Positions 43,405-54,970 of a stretch of DNA of 64,000 bases are shown one piece after another. The DNA lies in NCBI RefSeq assembly GCF_032854445.1, contig NC_088296.1:1676001-1740000 (forward strand). Direction: 5' to 3'. Below the pieces are notes generated by a model, which made no database searches, had not been told where the DNA came from, and saw only the letters and a list, made by a program, of their open reading frames with translations. This DNA comes from Liolophura sinensis. Its lineage: Eukaryota > Mollusca > Polyplacophora > Chitonida > Chitonidae. Position numbers and translations under genes: made by a program. Numbering within the stretch: position 1 is the stretch's first letter; each line of letters opens with the position of its first letter.

Positions 43405-43700
43405 TTACAGCGTCCGCCTGGAAGTCGGGAGACTCTGGGTCAAAACCAGGGTGGGGTCATATGAAAGACTTTAAAATGTTACTTTGTTGCTGCCCCGCCC
43501 TGGAGAAGTAATCCTGAAAGTAAATCCTGAAATACGCCGCCACACGCAACGAGCAGCACCAGAATTATGGTGAAAGGAAACCAGGAAGACACCGGGGGAA
43601 ACTCTCAACCATCCGCAGGTTGATGGCAGACTTATTTGATTGTTGTTATGCGCCATACCCAAGAATATGGGCGGCCAGTTCCACGGGTGAAGGAACGTTT
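43405..43700. mobile_element. composite of SINE fragments (B-type head on +, A-type body on -)
   Basis: 43410-43500 has a tRNA-like head (cgtccgcctggaagtcggga) followed by the B-type junction aaaatgttactttgttgctg. 43525-43630 is antisense family A (agaattatggtgaaaggaaa, accgggggaaactctcaacc, atccgcaggttg). A third fragment follows with gcgccatacccaagaatat. Confidence 0.65.
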
Positions 43701-44395
43701 CTACTTGTGGCGTACAGGCTTGCACATATTGGTGGCGGAGAAGTAGTTCGTAAAAGAACGTGAAATAGTGGCGCTATTCGTGTTCACGATGGCTTCATTT
43801 TGCGTATTTTCCTGTTCTTCTGATTACAGTCGTTAGGATCCGTGTATATCTCCATTATACACCCACCATCGTGAAAGGTAGTTGATAAGTTAACATCATA
43901 CCATTCGGACTAAGATTCGGTACTCAGTGATGTGTCCTGCAAAGATAAGTACAACTAAACATTCAGGATTGTTTCTGTTTTTATACAGGAAAGATGCTCA
44001 CCTTTCCCAACTCAAGTTAAGGCTGTTGAAACGTGAACATTACCCTGTAGCCTAAGACGTATAATTAACATAATTACACTTGTCCTAATGTCAGATATCT
44101 CTGAATATCTATTCTACAAAATCTTTGTTTATACTAAACAAACACTACAAGAATTTTCAAACTAATCTTAATAAAATCTCAAATATACAACTCATAAACT
44201 CATATATAAATATATGAGAATTTTAAGAATATCCAAGTTAATGCCAAGGAACATCTAAGGACATATTGACATAAAAAATATTGATCTGACACTGCTGTTT
44301 CCAGAAAAGTTGAAAAGATTTGTAGGGTTCTCTGAAGGTATAAAGGCTTATTTTGTGTCTCAATTAGTCTGAGACTGCTGGTTCTAGTCCATTGT
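43701..44395. other. no gene recognised
   Basis: AT-rich DNA without recognisable exon, RNA gene or repeat. Confidence 0.4.
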
Positions 44396-44397
44396 CT

Positions 44398-44575
44398 TAC
44401 CACTTTATTTATTTATTTGTTTATTTATTTATAAGTTTGATTGGTGTTTTACGCCTTACTCAAGAATACTTCACTTATATGATGGCTGCCAGCATTATGG
44501 AGGAAGGGAACCTAACACAGCCCAGGGAAACCCACCGTCATCCGCAGGTTGCAGGTTGCTGAAAAAGAGCTTGAG
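44398..44575 (-). mobile_element. SINE family A fragment, antisense
   Basis: The + strand shows the tail ttatttatttatttgtttat, then gattggtgttttacgcctta, ctcaagaatacttcacttat, gccagcattatggagg and cgtcatccgcaggttgcagg. It is truncated before the tRNA-like head. Confidence 0.88.
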
Positions 44576-45194
44576 TAGTCTAGAGTTTTGAGATACTGTA
44601 TATATATTCCAGATGTTCTCAACATCCCGTTGTAGCACTTTCAAAAGATTTCTCATAATCCTTTCCTGCTTAAGTACATTGCGCAATTAGTTCCCTTGGA
44701 GTGCAGTTCTTGATATTCTTCTTTCGGCGGATACTAAAAAAATAATGTTAAAATAAATTGCAGACGACAAGCTGTAAACCACGTTACTAAAGCACTTGTC
44801 ATCCAAGTTGATGATAGCTTAGTCGAAACAGACATCGCAAATTCGCTATGACTGTTCTCTCGGCCACATTTTGTCAGGTAATTGTCAGGCAAAGTCTCCT
44901 CGACTGAACACTTAAATTACTGCCGAAGTGGCCACTCAAATTCCACAGCTACACTTGTTATTATTCCCTAAAATGCTCTAACTGACCGAAGGTTCCTGAC
45001 GTGGAGAACGACTGTGTATTAAGCCCGTGGTCAGCTGTCGTATTCTGTGTGACAGGCAATGCACAACCTGTTATTTATAGAGCCATAACGTATTCACAGA
45101 CAGAGCCAGAAATCCTGTGTATTGACCTTCTTATCAGTTCTGATATTTCCTTTGCCATTCAAAGTTGTCATGAATCATCCTTGATTCGGGCTTT

Positions 45195-45775
45195 TCAGGC
45201 TGGGGTGTGTGGTGGAGGGGTGAGCGGGTGAGCGGGGGAGCGGGGAGCTTGGGAGCGGGGAGCGGGTGTGTGGTGGAGGGGTGAGCTGGTGAGCGGATGA
45301 GCGGGGAGCGGGTGAGCGGGAGAGCGCGTGTGTGGTGGAGGGGTGAGCGGGTGAGCGGGGAGCGGGGAGCTTGGGAGCGGGGAGCGGGTGTGTGGTGGAG
45401 GGGTGAGCTGGTGAGCGGATGAGTGGGGGAGAGGTGGAGCGGGGAGCGGGTGAGCGGGAGAGCGGGTGTGTGGTGGAGGGGTGAGCTGGTGAGCGGATGA
45501 GTGGGGGAGAGGTGGAGCGGGGAGCGGGTGAGCGGGAGAGCGGGTGTGTGGTGGAGGGGTGAGCTGGTGAGCGGATGAGCGGGGGAGAGGTGGAGCGGGG
45601 AGCGGGTGAGCGGGAGAGCGGGTGTGTGGTGGAGGGGTGAGCTGGTGAGCGGATGAGCGGGGGAGAGGTGGAGCGGGGAGCGGGGTGAGCGGGAGAGCGG
45701 GTGTGTGGTGGAGGGGTGAGCGGGTGAGCGGGGAGCGGGGAGCGGGTGAACGTGTGAGCGGATGAGCGGGGGGAC
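45195..45775 (+). repeat. G-rich minisatellite (78-bp unit built of gagcgggt blocks)
   Basis: Repeats of gtgtgtggtggaggggtgag, ctggtgagcggatgagcggg, ggagaggtggagcggggagc and gggtgagcgggagagcgg. The period of 78 is measured between 45466 and 45544. The + strand is almost free of C runs, so the tract is strongly G/C-skewed. The 225-codon Ser/Pro/His frame on the minus strand (HPLTSSPLHH) is a product of the repeat. Confidence 0.9.
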
Positions 45776-45779
45776 TTGT

Positions 45780-47170
45780 GATATACTATTATGAGAACAT
45801 GCGCAAACCAAAAATGGCTAAAATTGCTTCGTCACAAATGTGTTTCAAGATCGGTTCGTTTATGTACGAGATACAAGTCGGCTTCCCTCAAAATCGTCAA
45901 GGATTAGGATTGTCCGTTGTTGGCCACTGCCAGATTCTGTTGTGCTGAAGATCACACGGAAGTCTTAGTTCGATAAAGTGCCCGCCAAATCTCTTCTCCT
46001 TCGAGGTTTTTTGTCTGTATTTCATTTAAAATGTCATTGAATTTTAGTGCTGTTAATCACATATACGAGCTAACACATCACAAATATTTGTCTAAATTCA
46101 TAAAGTTTTGATTGAAGAAAAACCCTCCAATTTCGTCTTGTGTTTTTGTTTCTCGGGAATTAAATGTACATCTGCCATTTATTATATTTATGTCTGTCAC
46201 CTCTATCAGGGGAGGAAAGTGTCACGTTTGTTGGTGTCACAGTCAGAATTTGTTTTTGGCTTCTTTGAATAAAATTAAAATTGAATAATCGCTTGAATGA
46301 GAGAAGCAATTTTTTCTTAAACGTAACGTGAATGATTTTGACAAAACAAATTCTAATAATGACATAAGTGAGAGTGGAAAATCCACTTAAAATCCTAAGA
46401 CAGTTCTTTATAGACAAAAAGCATTGATATTTTTTTAAAGAAACGGAGTTAGCTCGTCGTAATCGATCTTGTACTTTTTTTTTATTTGTTTCTTTCTTTT
46501 GTAATTAATGTTTGAAATGTAGCTCAACAGGCACTACATTTCGGAAATTCCAAACTGCGAATTGTGTTTCTAATTTCGTTGAAACGTTATGCTTCATCTG
46601 TAATGTTATAAAATGGACTACTTCTTTGCGCACAATGGCGACTCGGGTCCAAGCTGAACTGACCACTACAGTCATGCATTACGGGAGTACTATGCTATCA
46701 GGCTTAGCCGGAAAACGTCATCGCAAAGTCAGGGATGCACACCCGAGTTTACAGCGCAGTCCCGAATGACTTTAAGCGGATATTACTGGAGGTGAGATGA
46801 TTCGATTATTCCTTGAATGCAATTTGGCTTACGTCACACTGACTGGAATTAAATTATTACGTCATTAAATTAAAGTCAAAGAAAACTTCAGTCAGTAGAA
46901 AATACCAAAGCTATACTTCTTGTGTACAGTTTGTTCTGTGAGGGTATGGAGAAAACCAGAGTGACGGGAATAAAACCACCAACCTTGGAGAGGTAGTTGT
47001 CGAGCCTCCCAACTTAAGGCTACAACCTGTCCAGCACGAACTAGACAAAACTGGCGTGACAGAAGAATGGATCAGTGCGCAAGACATACGGGGGAAAGCC
47101 AATCAGAATTCACTAACGACGTGTTTATATTGTTCTTGTACACGGAATTGTTTTTCCAGTTGCCAGTTTA
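45780..47170. other. no gene recognised
   Basis: AT-rich DNA up to the DIRS-type element, without recognisable exons. The element's 3' end may extend somewhat into 47100-47175, but no terminal repeat could be placed. Confidence 0.4.
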
Positions 47171-47175
47171 CCAGT

Positions 47176-48131
47176 TCACAGTGTACAGAAACAAAATTTG
47201 CATAGTGCAACTTGTTTCACTCTTATATACAACTGTACCTTCTCAGATTTCCAGCGTCCCATTGATTTTATTTCGCTTTCAGGCAGTCCGCAAAAGGCAG
47301 CCGTAGTGGCAGCTCCAATTCGGAATGAATGTGAGGAGTAAGAATCGCATGGGATGTTTGCAAAAGTTAGGGCTTTCTTCAACAACGAAGTGAATCGATA
47401 ACGTGTAACAGGCCTGTATCAAAGTGACAAAACAAGTATCGGTATGAATTCATTGGGTTTCGAACGTTAAGTAATCCCCTCATTGCTGAGACTGGGCATA
47501 ATTTTTTATTGTCGGATAAGTGAAGGAGAAGATAGGCCTGGCTGCCATACTGGTCCGTCTTTAAAAATCTCAGTTGCAGTGATAAGCACAAACCTACACT
47601 TCTAACAAACCTAACATCACTGAACATCAATGCTCTGAGGGGATTATCTGTGGAACTGTCGGAAACTATTTCACTCACCCGTAAGAAACCGAAAAGGGCA
47701 AGCAGGTACGCTGCTCTGAACACTATAAATTCATAAACAGATCTGTATATGTGAGCAAGAGTCCCAACTGATTTCATAAAAATAGCAAATGTAATTGGAG
47801 AACGTGTGTCACAGCGGTCGGACTCTTACCTGAAACCTTCAAGTAACTTTCTTACAATAAGGTACAGAGTAGGGTTGTCTCAAACCATTAATTTATGCTT
47901 ATTTCCCACACCAGCTAGGTAAGTAGCTGCAGACGAGGGCGCAACCCCATTTGCTGAAAGGTCTGGAATAAACAAAGTGACATGACTAACGGGTGCTGGC
48001 CATTGCTGTGGGATATTCAGGCGCCTTCTGAAAGACATAAATGACTGAAGGTCAGCAGAATAAACTTTCCACGTTCCTCCCGCCAGTGCATTATTTAACA
48101 ATTCCTCGGTCTCTACCCACAAATGTGCCAT
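47176..48131 (-). pseudogene. DIRS-type tyrosine recombinase (stop and frameshift)
   Basis: Three segments: 48131-47880 is the SAM-like core-binding part (TWKVYSADLQSFMSFRRRL). 47777-47379 is in the same frame and carries the first catalytic Arg in FGFLRVSEI. 47385-47176 is in another frame and carries SHSFRIGAAT (H-x-x-R) and GRWKSEKVQLYIR with the nucleophilic Tyr near 47230. All four catalytic residues are therefore still encoded, but not in one frame. Confidence 0.87.
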
Positions 48132-48215
48132 ATTGCTGCGGGGACTGCCGTTGCTGCCGTGTCTGCCATAGGTGCAAGTCTTCGAAGTTTTGCTAACTGT
48201 AAACGAGGAAGAGAA

Positions 48216-48530
48216 TCAGCAATATTGTTCTCTACTCCACGGACATGAACAGCCTCCAGTACTATATGATGAGTCATGCACTGCGAAGCGAACTAATTTC
48301 ATCACCCGCGGGGACTTCGAGGACGCCTTCTTTAGAACAGTAACCACAGCCTGATTATCACATCGGATAACAACTTTCTTGTTGACAAGAAGCTTTGCCC
48401 AAATCATAACCGCCAAAACTATTGAAAATATTTCGAGAAAAGTTGTGTCCGAGCAAATCCCCTGGTTTACCCAATTCACCGGCCAATCGCCACACATCCA
48501 TTTGCCACTAAAAAATGCCCAAAGCCGCAC
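48216..48530 (-). pseudogene. DIRS-type RNase H domain remnant
   Basis: The 104-codon frame contains TTFLEIFSIVLAVMIWAKLL (Glu helix) and VVIRCDNQAVVTVLKK (second catalytic Asp). It is offset in frame from the reverse transcriptase, with the first part of the domain (segment KIQLFTDAS) lying at about 48540-48570 in another frame. It is therefore frameshifted. Confidence 0.8.
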
Positions 48531-48616
48531 GACCTAGATGCGTCTGTAAATAACTGTATTTTGTCGTTAGACAGCCAAAATCTGTCTGAAGAATACAATG
48601 TACGATTAAACCTTCC

Positions 48617-49666
48617 TCAGAAGCTTTTCCACACGAGGAGATCGGCTTTCATTCCTGAGGTCACTCGAATGTAATGATATGGCTTCTTAACAGTGGCATC
48701 AGTTAATCTCCTACAAAATGCTCTTCCTGGTTTAATTGCTCTGCAAGCAAAGTTTAGAGTCCCTATCAGAGATATTAGCTCTCTATGTCTCAGTTTGCCT
48801 CGCACAAGACATAACCGTAAGTCAAAATTTAGCTGTTCCATTTTCGGAGATGGCAGGCGTATCTGATTAGAGTAAGCTTCTAATTCCAGGCCTAAAAATA
48901 CTAAATTCTTTGACCGTCCTCCCGTCTTTTCTTCAGCCACAGGTATTCCCAACGGCTCACAGACACTCATAAGACTATCTAGAATGTGTTTACAGGCATT
49001 TCTTGATTCTCCAACAAAGAAAAAATCATCTAGATATTTAACAAAACCCTTCTTTCCTGATGCTTGCTTAACTCGATAATCCACAAAAGTACTAAAGGTG
49101 TCAAATGTGGCACAAGATATCGAACACCCCATTGGCAGAGTTTTGTCTACATAATACGAGCTTTGAAATTTAGACAGTGGCTGGTTAAAATCTTTCGGAT
49201 GCACAGGAAGAAGTCTGAAGGCTGATTAGATATCTGCCTTTGCCAAATACACATCACCATCAGTCTGCTGAATCAAACCAACTGCATCATCAATGCTGAA
49301 ATGCCGAACCGAACACTTTTCCGGATCTATATAACCATTAAGCGATACACTCTTTGGATACGATAAGTGATGTATTAGTCTATATTCACCCTTCGCCTTT
49401 TTTGGAACTAGTCCAATTGGGGAGACTCGTAGAGAATCAAAGGGAGGTAACTGAAAAGGACCCGCTATCCTATTGTCTTGTATCTCCTTATTTATATTTT
49501 GTAAGGCTATTTCAGGATCGTCCCTAACTGATCTTAAGTTGTTAGCCTCAAAAGATGCCCCAGGCCAATGATAATGCATAGGGAATCCGTATTTAAATCC
49601 CTCTAACAAATACTTGGCATCTTGCTGATTAGGGTAGTCTTTAGGTTGACCTTCCAGCTCCTCCAC
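48617..49666 (-). pseudogene. DIRS-type reverse transcriptase (nonsense mutation)
   Basis: Two open segments, 49666-49226 and 49204-48617, are in the same frame, separated by one TAA at 49228-49226 directly after the VYLAKADI segment. Visible motifs are SPIGLVPKKAKGEYRLIHHL (fingers), LPMGCSISC (template grip) and KYLDDFFFVG with the catalytic Asp pair near 49030-49045. LGLELEAYSNQIRLP and LIGTLNFACRAI follow, as in DIRS elements. Confidence 0.88.
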
Positions 49667-50222
49667 CTTGACTGGGGTGGAGGCCAGATGGAAAGGGCTG
49701 CTTGCTGCTCTGGAGATAACCCTTGGAGTTATTAGCTTTAAAGCATCTTAGTTCGGGTTGACCTAAAGAACCACAGAATTTACATGAAGGCAAGTACTTG
49801 AAGTTAGCATATTCGCATCTACCTCGGTTGTAGCTGAAGCTTACTTTAGTGCTTTTTTTGAAACATCAACTGGGTGTTTTGTCCAACTGGAGCTGTTACC
49901 GTCATAATCCATCACTCATTATCTATCTCTGCCCACGACCTTAATGGATTAGCCTTTGGAGATACACATCCATGAAAATGGTGAACGCTGTTACCCATGT
50001 ACTAATGTCTTTGACAGGACGCGCTACAACTCCTGGTTGCATGATGGCTTTTTCGTCATTTATGCCAAAGTTAACAGAGTATGAAGGCTCTAAAATATAT
50101 CTAGTCGACTTTACCAATACCCCAAAATCAACAAAATCACCTTTCCAGATTTTATCTTTTATGCTATCAGGGATGTGGTCACTCAGTGCATCTGAATAAC
50201 CATGCACTGGGGTGGGGCTCAT
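49641..50222 (-). pseudogene. DIRS-type gag-like frame (frameshifted)
   Basis: The first 93 codons (50222-49941) hold DKIWKGDFVDF, typical of invertebrate DIRS gag-like proteins as I remember them. The frame is then interrupted. It resumes at about 49850 with SFSYNRGRCEYANFKYL and a Cys-rich CKFCGS segment resembling a zinc-knuckle area, and ends at TAA 49643-49641. One shift can be placed at the seven-base homopolymer near 49853. The end overlaps the reverse transcriptase frame by about 25 bases, a usual gag/pol arrangement. Confidence 0.65.
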
Positions 50223-50788
50223 ACAAAGGCAACAGATCGCCGGTTCTGTTTAAAGGTTGACCCAAATATCCCAACTCAACAACATCAGATGACCCTGACA
50301 ACAACGGAACATTGGTCACATGCAGCAAGCGTCAAGCAGTGTAATTGTCTCCCTTAAGTCGATATATGATACATGATAACACAATTCAGCTTTTATATGC
50401 AGAATTAATGAATCGAAAATATGGCAGCATTGGTTAAAAACTTGTTAATCTTGATTTGCACACCAAAATTTTGCGACGAAAATGAATTTTTCAATTAATA
50501 CTGGGTATTTCTATAATGGATACCTGACTATGCAGTCATTCCGTCTGTGTCCCTTTGCACTTTGTTTCTGATCACTGCCGTTGACTGATACAACTAGAAG
50601 GTGTATCGCATTATTACATTATACTAACAGATGAAGTGATGAAAGCAAAAAGCACAATCCACGGGCATCTTACTCAGAAAGAGACTGTGGAATTTACTGG
50701 TTGTATTGGGCGCTTGGGAAATCACAACGTTCATGTGCGAGCCGAAGAACAATAATAAGTCTTTGTTCAGAGGACTTCAAGAATGCAT

Positions 50789-51061
50789 TTATTTATTTCT
50801 CTTTTTTGTTTGAATCTTGTTTAACCCTATACCGGTACTCAAGTTTTCACTTTCGGTAACCGGATTGCCCGGGATAACCGGAGTGCCCGGGATAACCGGA
50901 GTACTTGGGGTAAGAAGAGTGCCCAGGGTAACCGGAGTGCCCGGGATAGCAGTGCCTGGGGTAATGAATGTCATACTGGTGGTAGGCCGGTTATTGATGA
51001 AACACCAATTCATAAAGTAATATATCAGAAATAACATATCAATAGTACCGAGTCCGGACAT
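50789..51061 (-). CDS. possible secreted Thr/Pro-repeat protein, duplication copy 1
   Basis: A 90-codon frame. The N-terminus has a hydrophobic stretch [13 protein letters not shown] resembling a signal peptide or anchor, then Thr/Pro repeats of the form TPGTPV from an 18-bp DNA repeat, and an Asn/Lys-rich tail (ESENLSTGIGLNK). The same architecture is open in copy 2. No promoter, splice site or family match supports it, and the repeat alone could keep it open. Confidence 0.3.
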   Translation of the reverse strand: MSGLGTIDMLFLIYYFMNWCFINNRPTTSMTFITPGTAIPGTPVTLGTLLTPSTPVIPGTPVIPGNPVTESENLSTGIGLNKIQTKKRNK

Positions 51062-51074
51062 ACCACCGACTTTA

Positions 51075-51178
51075 AAAATGTTACTTGTTGCTGCTCCGCT
51101 TGGCGCTCAGAATTGAGAGGTTATGGCAAGGGAACAGCGCTGGTTGACCTGTTAAGTGTACGACGAATAATTTCCTTG
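51075..51178 (+). mobile_element. SINE family B fragment (truncated) in copy 1
   Basis: Reads ttgctgctccgcttggcgct, cagaattgagaggttatggc, aagggaacagcgctggttga and stops where the copy 2 version continues. The truncation therefore post-dates the duplication or occurred during it. Confidence 0.8.
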
Positions 51179-51401
51179 GAAAATTACCTGGATTGTACGA
51201 TGTCCTGACAGAATTCTTGTACTGATTTACATTCCAGTTTACAGCACGGCAAAATGCAGAAACTGAAAAAAGGCAACCCAATTCAGAAAACAATGAAAGA
51301 AACATATCAGGTTTTCCCTGCACACAGGGGAGGTAACCGACTTCCCAAATGACGAATAAAAGTCTATGTTCTAGAGATTCAACAGTTTCCTCTTTTGCCA
51401 T
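51081..51401 (-). other. 106-codon open frame, disrupted in copy 2
   Basis: Starts MAKEETVESLEHRLLF. The start and first 27 codons are kept in copy 2 (56804-56700 region, minus strand), where a TGA follows. The 3' part runs antisense into the SINE fragment. There is no recognised domain, so it is more likely chance than a gene. Confidence 0.2.
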
Positions 51402-51739
51402 GGTTCCGGGGAAACAGACCTCTGAGAATTTGACTCATCTCAGTACCGTTCAATGGGATAATAAACGACGATTATCAACGTGTTCTTAAAAGACGTTCTC
51501 AGGAGCTTTATATATAAGTGCGTTTGTTCTGTATCGCAGTTATTTCCCTTCGTGTGCTCTCTGACGTCTGCTTATTGCAAAGTAAACAAGTTGGCTACAC
51601 TCTGGACGCCCACGTTCAACACCTCATAGCACTAAGTGAGCGGGTAGATTTTGGTGTAACAAAGTACATTGTACATGCTGTGTAATGGATGTCAGGAACT
51701 GTCACCTCTCGACAAGTCAGCTCCGCACTCGTGGACCAT

Positions 51740-52035
51740 TACTTCTGTTTGTGTGAAGACGCCTGAGACCCCATCCAGTAGCATGTATCATCTGTGTAAT
51801 GGCATGGGAGATATCCAGACGTTCTCTGTCCATGGCGCAGATAGATCTCACAGCTCCTTTATCAACAGTTTAGGGATTTGTGCACTGGTCCAAGTCTTTC
51901 TCCGAATGCCAAACTCTCACGCCTCCATCTCTTTAAAATTCATACCTGTGTATTCTTTTCCAAGATGTGGTAGGCCGTGTACTTTTATTTTAGTGACGGC
52001 TGTGTCGTTTGCCTGCATAGTCAGCCTAGTCTGAC
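51740..52035 (+). other. highly conserved block with open frame, copy 1
   Basis: The frame 51669-52034 includes SVCVKTPETPSSSMYHLCNG and ends TAVSFACIVSLV. The matching block in copy 2 differs by about seven substitutions over 290 bp, of which four are silent in this frame. Flanking duplicated DNA is also very similar, so selection cannot be claimed. Confidence 0.25.
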
Positions 52036-52039
52036 ACAA

Positions 52040-54060
52040 TGGGAAACCATCTTTAATGAGAAACGTAAATCGGACAGTTCGTTTTCTAGGATATAACTAC
52101 ATTCACCTTACACGATTGATTAACTGAGTGCTCTTTCGTCGACAGACAGGAGCTCTGGGAATTCGTGTATCCATGAAAGCCTATCTTTAACCTCTGTTAC
52201 ACTTTCCATATTTCTTGCTCTGGTTGTAGAAAGAAGAGATCGATTTAACATCGATCGCGAACTCTTTGTCGTTACAGATTGCCGAAGGTATCATTGGAAC
52301 AAAGTGTCATTTAATACCGACTTATTCCAGCAGGGAAACACTCTCGAATACAGATAAACCTTTTAGTACACATTGATCCTGTACGTGTTAGGTGAGAAAG
52401 GTAGCAAAAAATGTGCGTTTTCACGGGTAACTTTGCAACATTTACAAATCTGAGAAATTATTCTTTCTACATAAAAGTTAGTTCGTTTAAGTATGAAAAT
52501 CAGACATGCAGTTTGTACAATTTCCTCATTTCTTAAAAAGTACTTAAAAGAGGACTTTCAATGTAACTCTAAGTGCAACAATTTTTTTCCATTTGATCCT
52601 TTTTACGAGTTCTTAGCAAATAAGATTGACTCAAATGTCCATTAGCGCAAAAAACTGCGAACAGCGAAACAACAACACACTTACAAGTATCGGAAAATGA
52701 AACTTCCATCAGCTACACTGATCGATTGAGTGACCTTTTCAAGATTAGTTTTTTTCTCGACGTTTTCTAGTTTTAAACACATTGAATTCTAAACTGAGTT
52801 GGATGGCAAGAGGACGTTCTGTTACATCCCGTCTATAGTAAGAATGTGGAGCGTGTTACCAGTTTAGATGTTTATCCGTGAAAACAAGTTCTTGGAAAGT
52901 TTTAATTGATGGGTGAATATAAAAAATGGTGTGCAATTGTTCACATCAGCTTGGATATGGTACATATTATTCACAAGCATTAGCATCAAGATCGAGAATA
53001 AAAATCTTACGGAGGTAAATTGACAAATTATCGTATTTTACCGTATACGCGTTACCATTGGTCAACTATAACACTGTCGTGTCTGCTCTGGTTTTACTCT
53101 GCATCCCGTAATATTCTATATATCAGAAAAGGTACTTTTTTACTTCAAACAATGGAATATACTAAGCCGTAAAATGAACATTAAGTAACAGAAAATATTT
53201 TCCAGTTGGACACAGATCATTCGGCTTTGTTTTTTCTTCTCTTTTTTGCTGCAGCTTTAAATGAATAAATGACGAATGTTGAAGGTCAGATGGACAGTAA
53301 AGTCCATGTCCAGAACAGGTGGAAACAATGGAAGAGAAAGTTATTGATAGCAAAGACTGAAGTCGTTTATATTTGATCTCAACAATGCTTGTTTTCACTT
53401 TTCATTTAGAATGTCCGAACAAATTCCCTTTTGTCTACAAGAAAAATGGAACAAAAGTGTGATATTTTCTATATGTTATATTGTTATTGACACTCAGCCC
53501 ATGAGTAAAGATGCAAAAATATGCAGTTTGCGGAGTATATGGATGTATTTTAATGATTCACACTGATAAAATTATATGTGGGTTTAATATATTAAAATTG
53601 CCTAAGTTATGAAAAGTACATTTAATTTCGCATAGAACAAGAATCAAATGCGTGAGGGATGCACTTGTAAGCGTTTTTCAGTTGTTTCTAGTTGTCATCT
53701 AGGTTTTTACAGGAATGCTCTATCGGGATTGGAACGGACGCTGGGTGTCTTTTTGGCTGATGAATTGGAAAGGAAGTATGGTAGGACGCAGAACTGAGGT
53801 GTTTTTCTGAAAATAGTTGAGTAAGCAAAATGGGAAAAGCTAGTTTCTCTGAAACAAAATTAGTGGTCAACCGGGTTTGTAATCAGTGCGAGTGTCTATT
53901 ACTTACATCATCTTAGCCTTGACCTTTATTGAATTTGTCACGGGTAAATGGTCCCAAATGATGCACACAACTCCAAAACTTAATCCCAGTACTAACGTGA
54001 TTGGAATGAGTGTCGCATGCAATGACACTGTAAATTAAGGCCGTATCAGAAAAAAGCGAT
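52040..54060. other. non-coding part of duplication copy 1
   Basis: Collinear with 57395-59370. No exon or RNA gene is seen. Substitutions and small indels are spread evenly between copies with no codon pattern, which argues against hidden exons. Confidence 0.5.
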
Positions 54061-54069
54061 CCATTATTA

Positions 54070-54114
54070 TTTTTCTATTTATTTATTTGATTTGTGTTTT
54101 ACGCCGTACTCAAC
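54070..54114 (-). mobile_element. SINE family A tail remnant
   Basis: Shows only ttatttatttgatttgtgtt and ttacgccgtactcaa, the 3' end of family A in antisense. It is absent from the corresponding place in copy 2 (about 59370), so it inserted after the duplication or was lost there. Confidence 0.65.
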
Positions 54115-54814
54115 GATCGATTATTAAAATGACTGTTCAATTAGGTTTAACCCAATCGAACAAGAGATTTTGTGTGGCTGTGGTAGACCAAGAACGATAT
54201 CTGGACAAAAGGATTGTAACAGATCCCTGAAATTGCAGTAATCTAGGAAAGGACTTGTACTAAATACACGCACCAGGAGCCTCGTTGTCAGCGAGGAGAA
54301 AGACGTGACCGAGTGTATTAGGTAAGTACATCTATTGATTGGTGTGACCAGGAGAAGCGGATTGCATGAATCCCATTATTGGACAGTGGAAGTTTCCAGA
54401 TTGCCTGCTTTCCATTAGTCTTTTGGTGTTCGTGGTGATAATTGCCCGATGCTGCCTTTTATGTTATCCTGCATGACGTTCACCAAAGATTTCTTGTTTC
54501 CCACCAATATAGTATTTGTCGCATGTGGGAAAGTTCGTCCAAAAAATCGCCAATGATCGGTGGTTTATCCCTCACTCCGGTTCACTTAAGCTATAAAACC
54601 AGAATAGGAAAAGTGGAAATAATGGCAAATTAAGGAATATAAAGAAAAGAACATATAAAAACATATCGTTTTGTTTGATATCGTTTTTGATTTCTTCTCC
54701 TGAGTGTGAACCGTGTATCTTACATACATCTGATGCAGGGTATTTGAAACTTTGGGAAATGTGAAATACCATAATGTCATATACTGATAGGTAATCACTC
54801 CGAGGACACCACGG

Positions 54815-54970
54815 AGTGAGTGAGTAAATGCTTGAGGTTTAACACAGTGCTCAACAATTTTTCAGTCATATGACGACGAAGGAATCCTTAGAGTGTATGT
54901 GATGTGCCTCCTTTTTGGAGGGCGGATTTCCCGAAGTGGGTGCTCTACCAACTGTGCTTTCTGGGTCGGT
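54815..54970 (-). mobile_element. SINE family B insertion with target-site duplication
   Basis: Begins with the tail agtgagtgagtaaatgcttg, then aggtttaacacagtgctcaa and tttcagtcatatgacgacga. It ends in an antisense tRNA-like head remnant. It is flanked by gaggacaccacgg (54802-54814) and gaggacactacgg (54971-54983), a 13-bp target-site duplication. Copy 2 has a single uninterrupted site. Confidence 0.88.

Larger units (their letters stand above)
47176..50222 (-). mobile_element. decayed DIRS-type tyrosine-recombinase retrotransposon
   Basis: Read on the minus strand, the order is gag-like (50222-49641), reverse transcriptase (49666-48617), RNase H (48530-48216) and tyrosine recombinase (48131-47176). 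A reverse transcriptase with RNase H plus a tyrosine recombinase, and no DDE integrase, is diagnostic of the DIRS/Ngaro order, which integrates through a circular intermediate. The copy is broken by several frameshifts and at least one nonsense codon, so it should be inactive. The terminal repeats were not resolved. It is a cellular retrotransposon and unrelated to the VPS13 gene. Confidence 0.9.

Noticed and set aside
45134-45811. 225-codon Ser/Pro/His-rich protein on the minus strand
   Set aside because: Composition and period of the G-rich array explain it. It has no signal peptide or domain.
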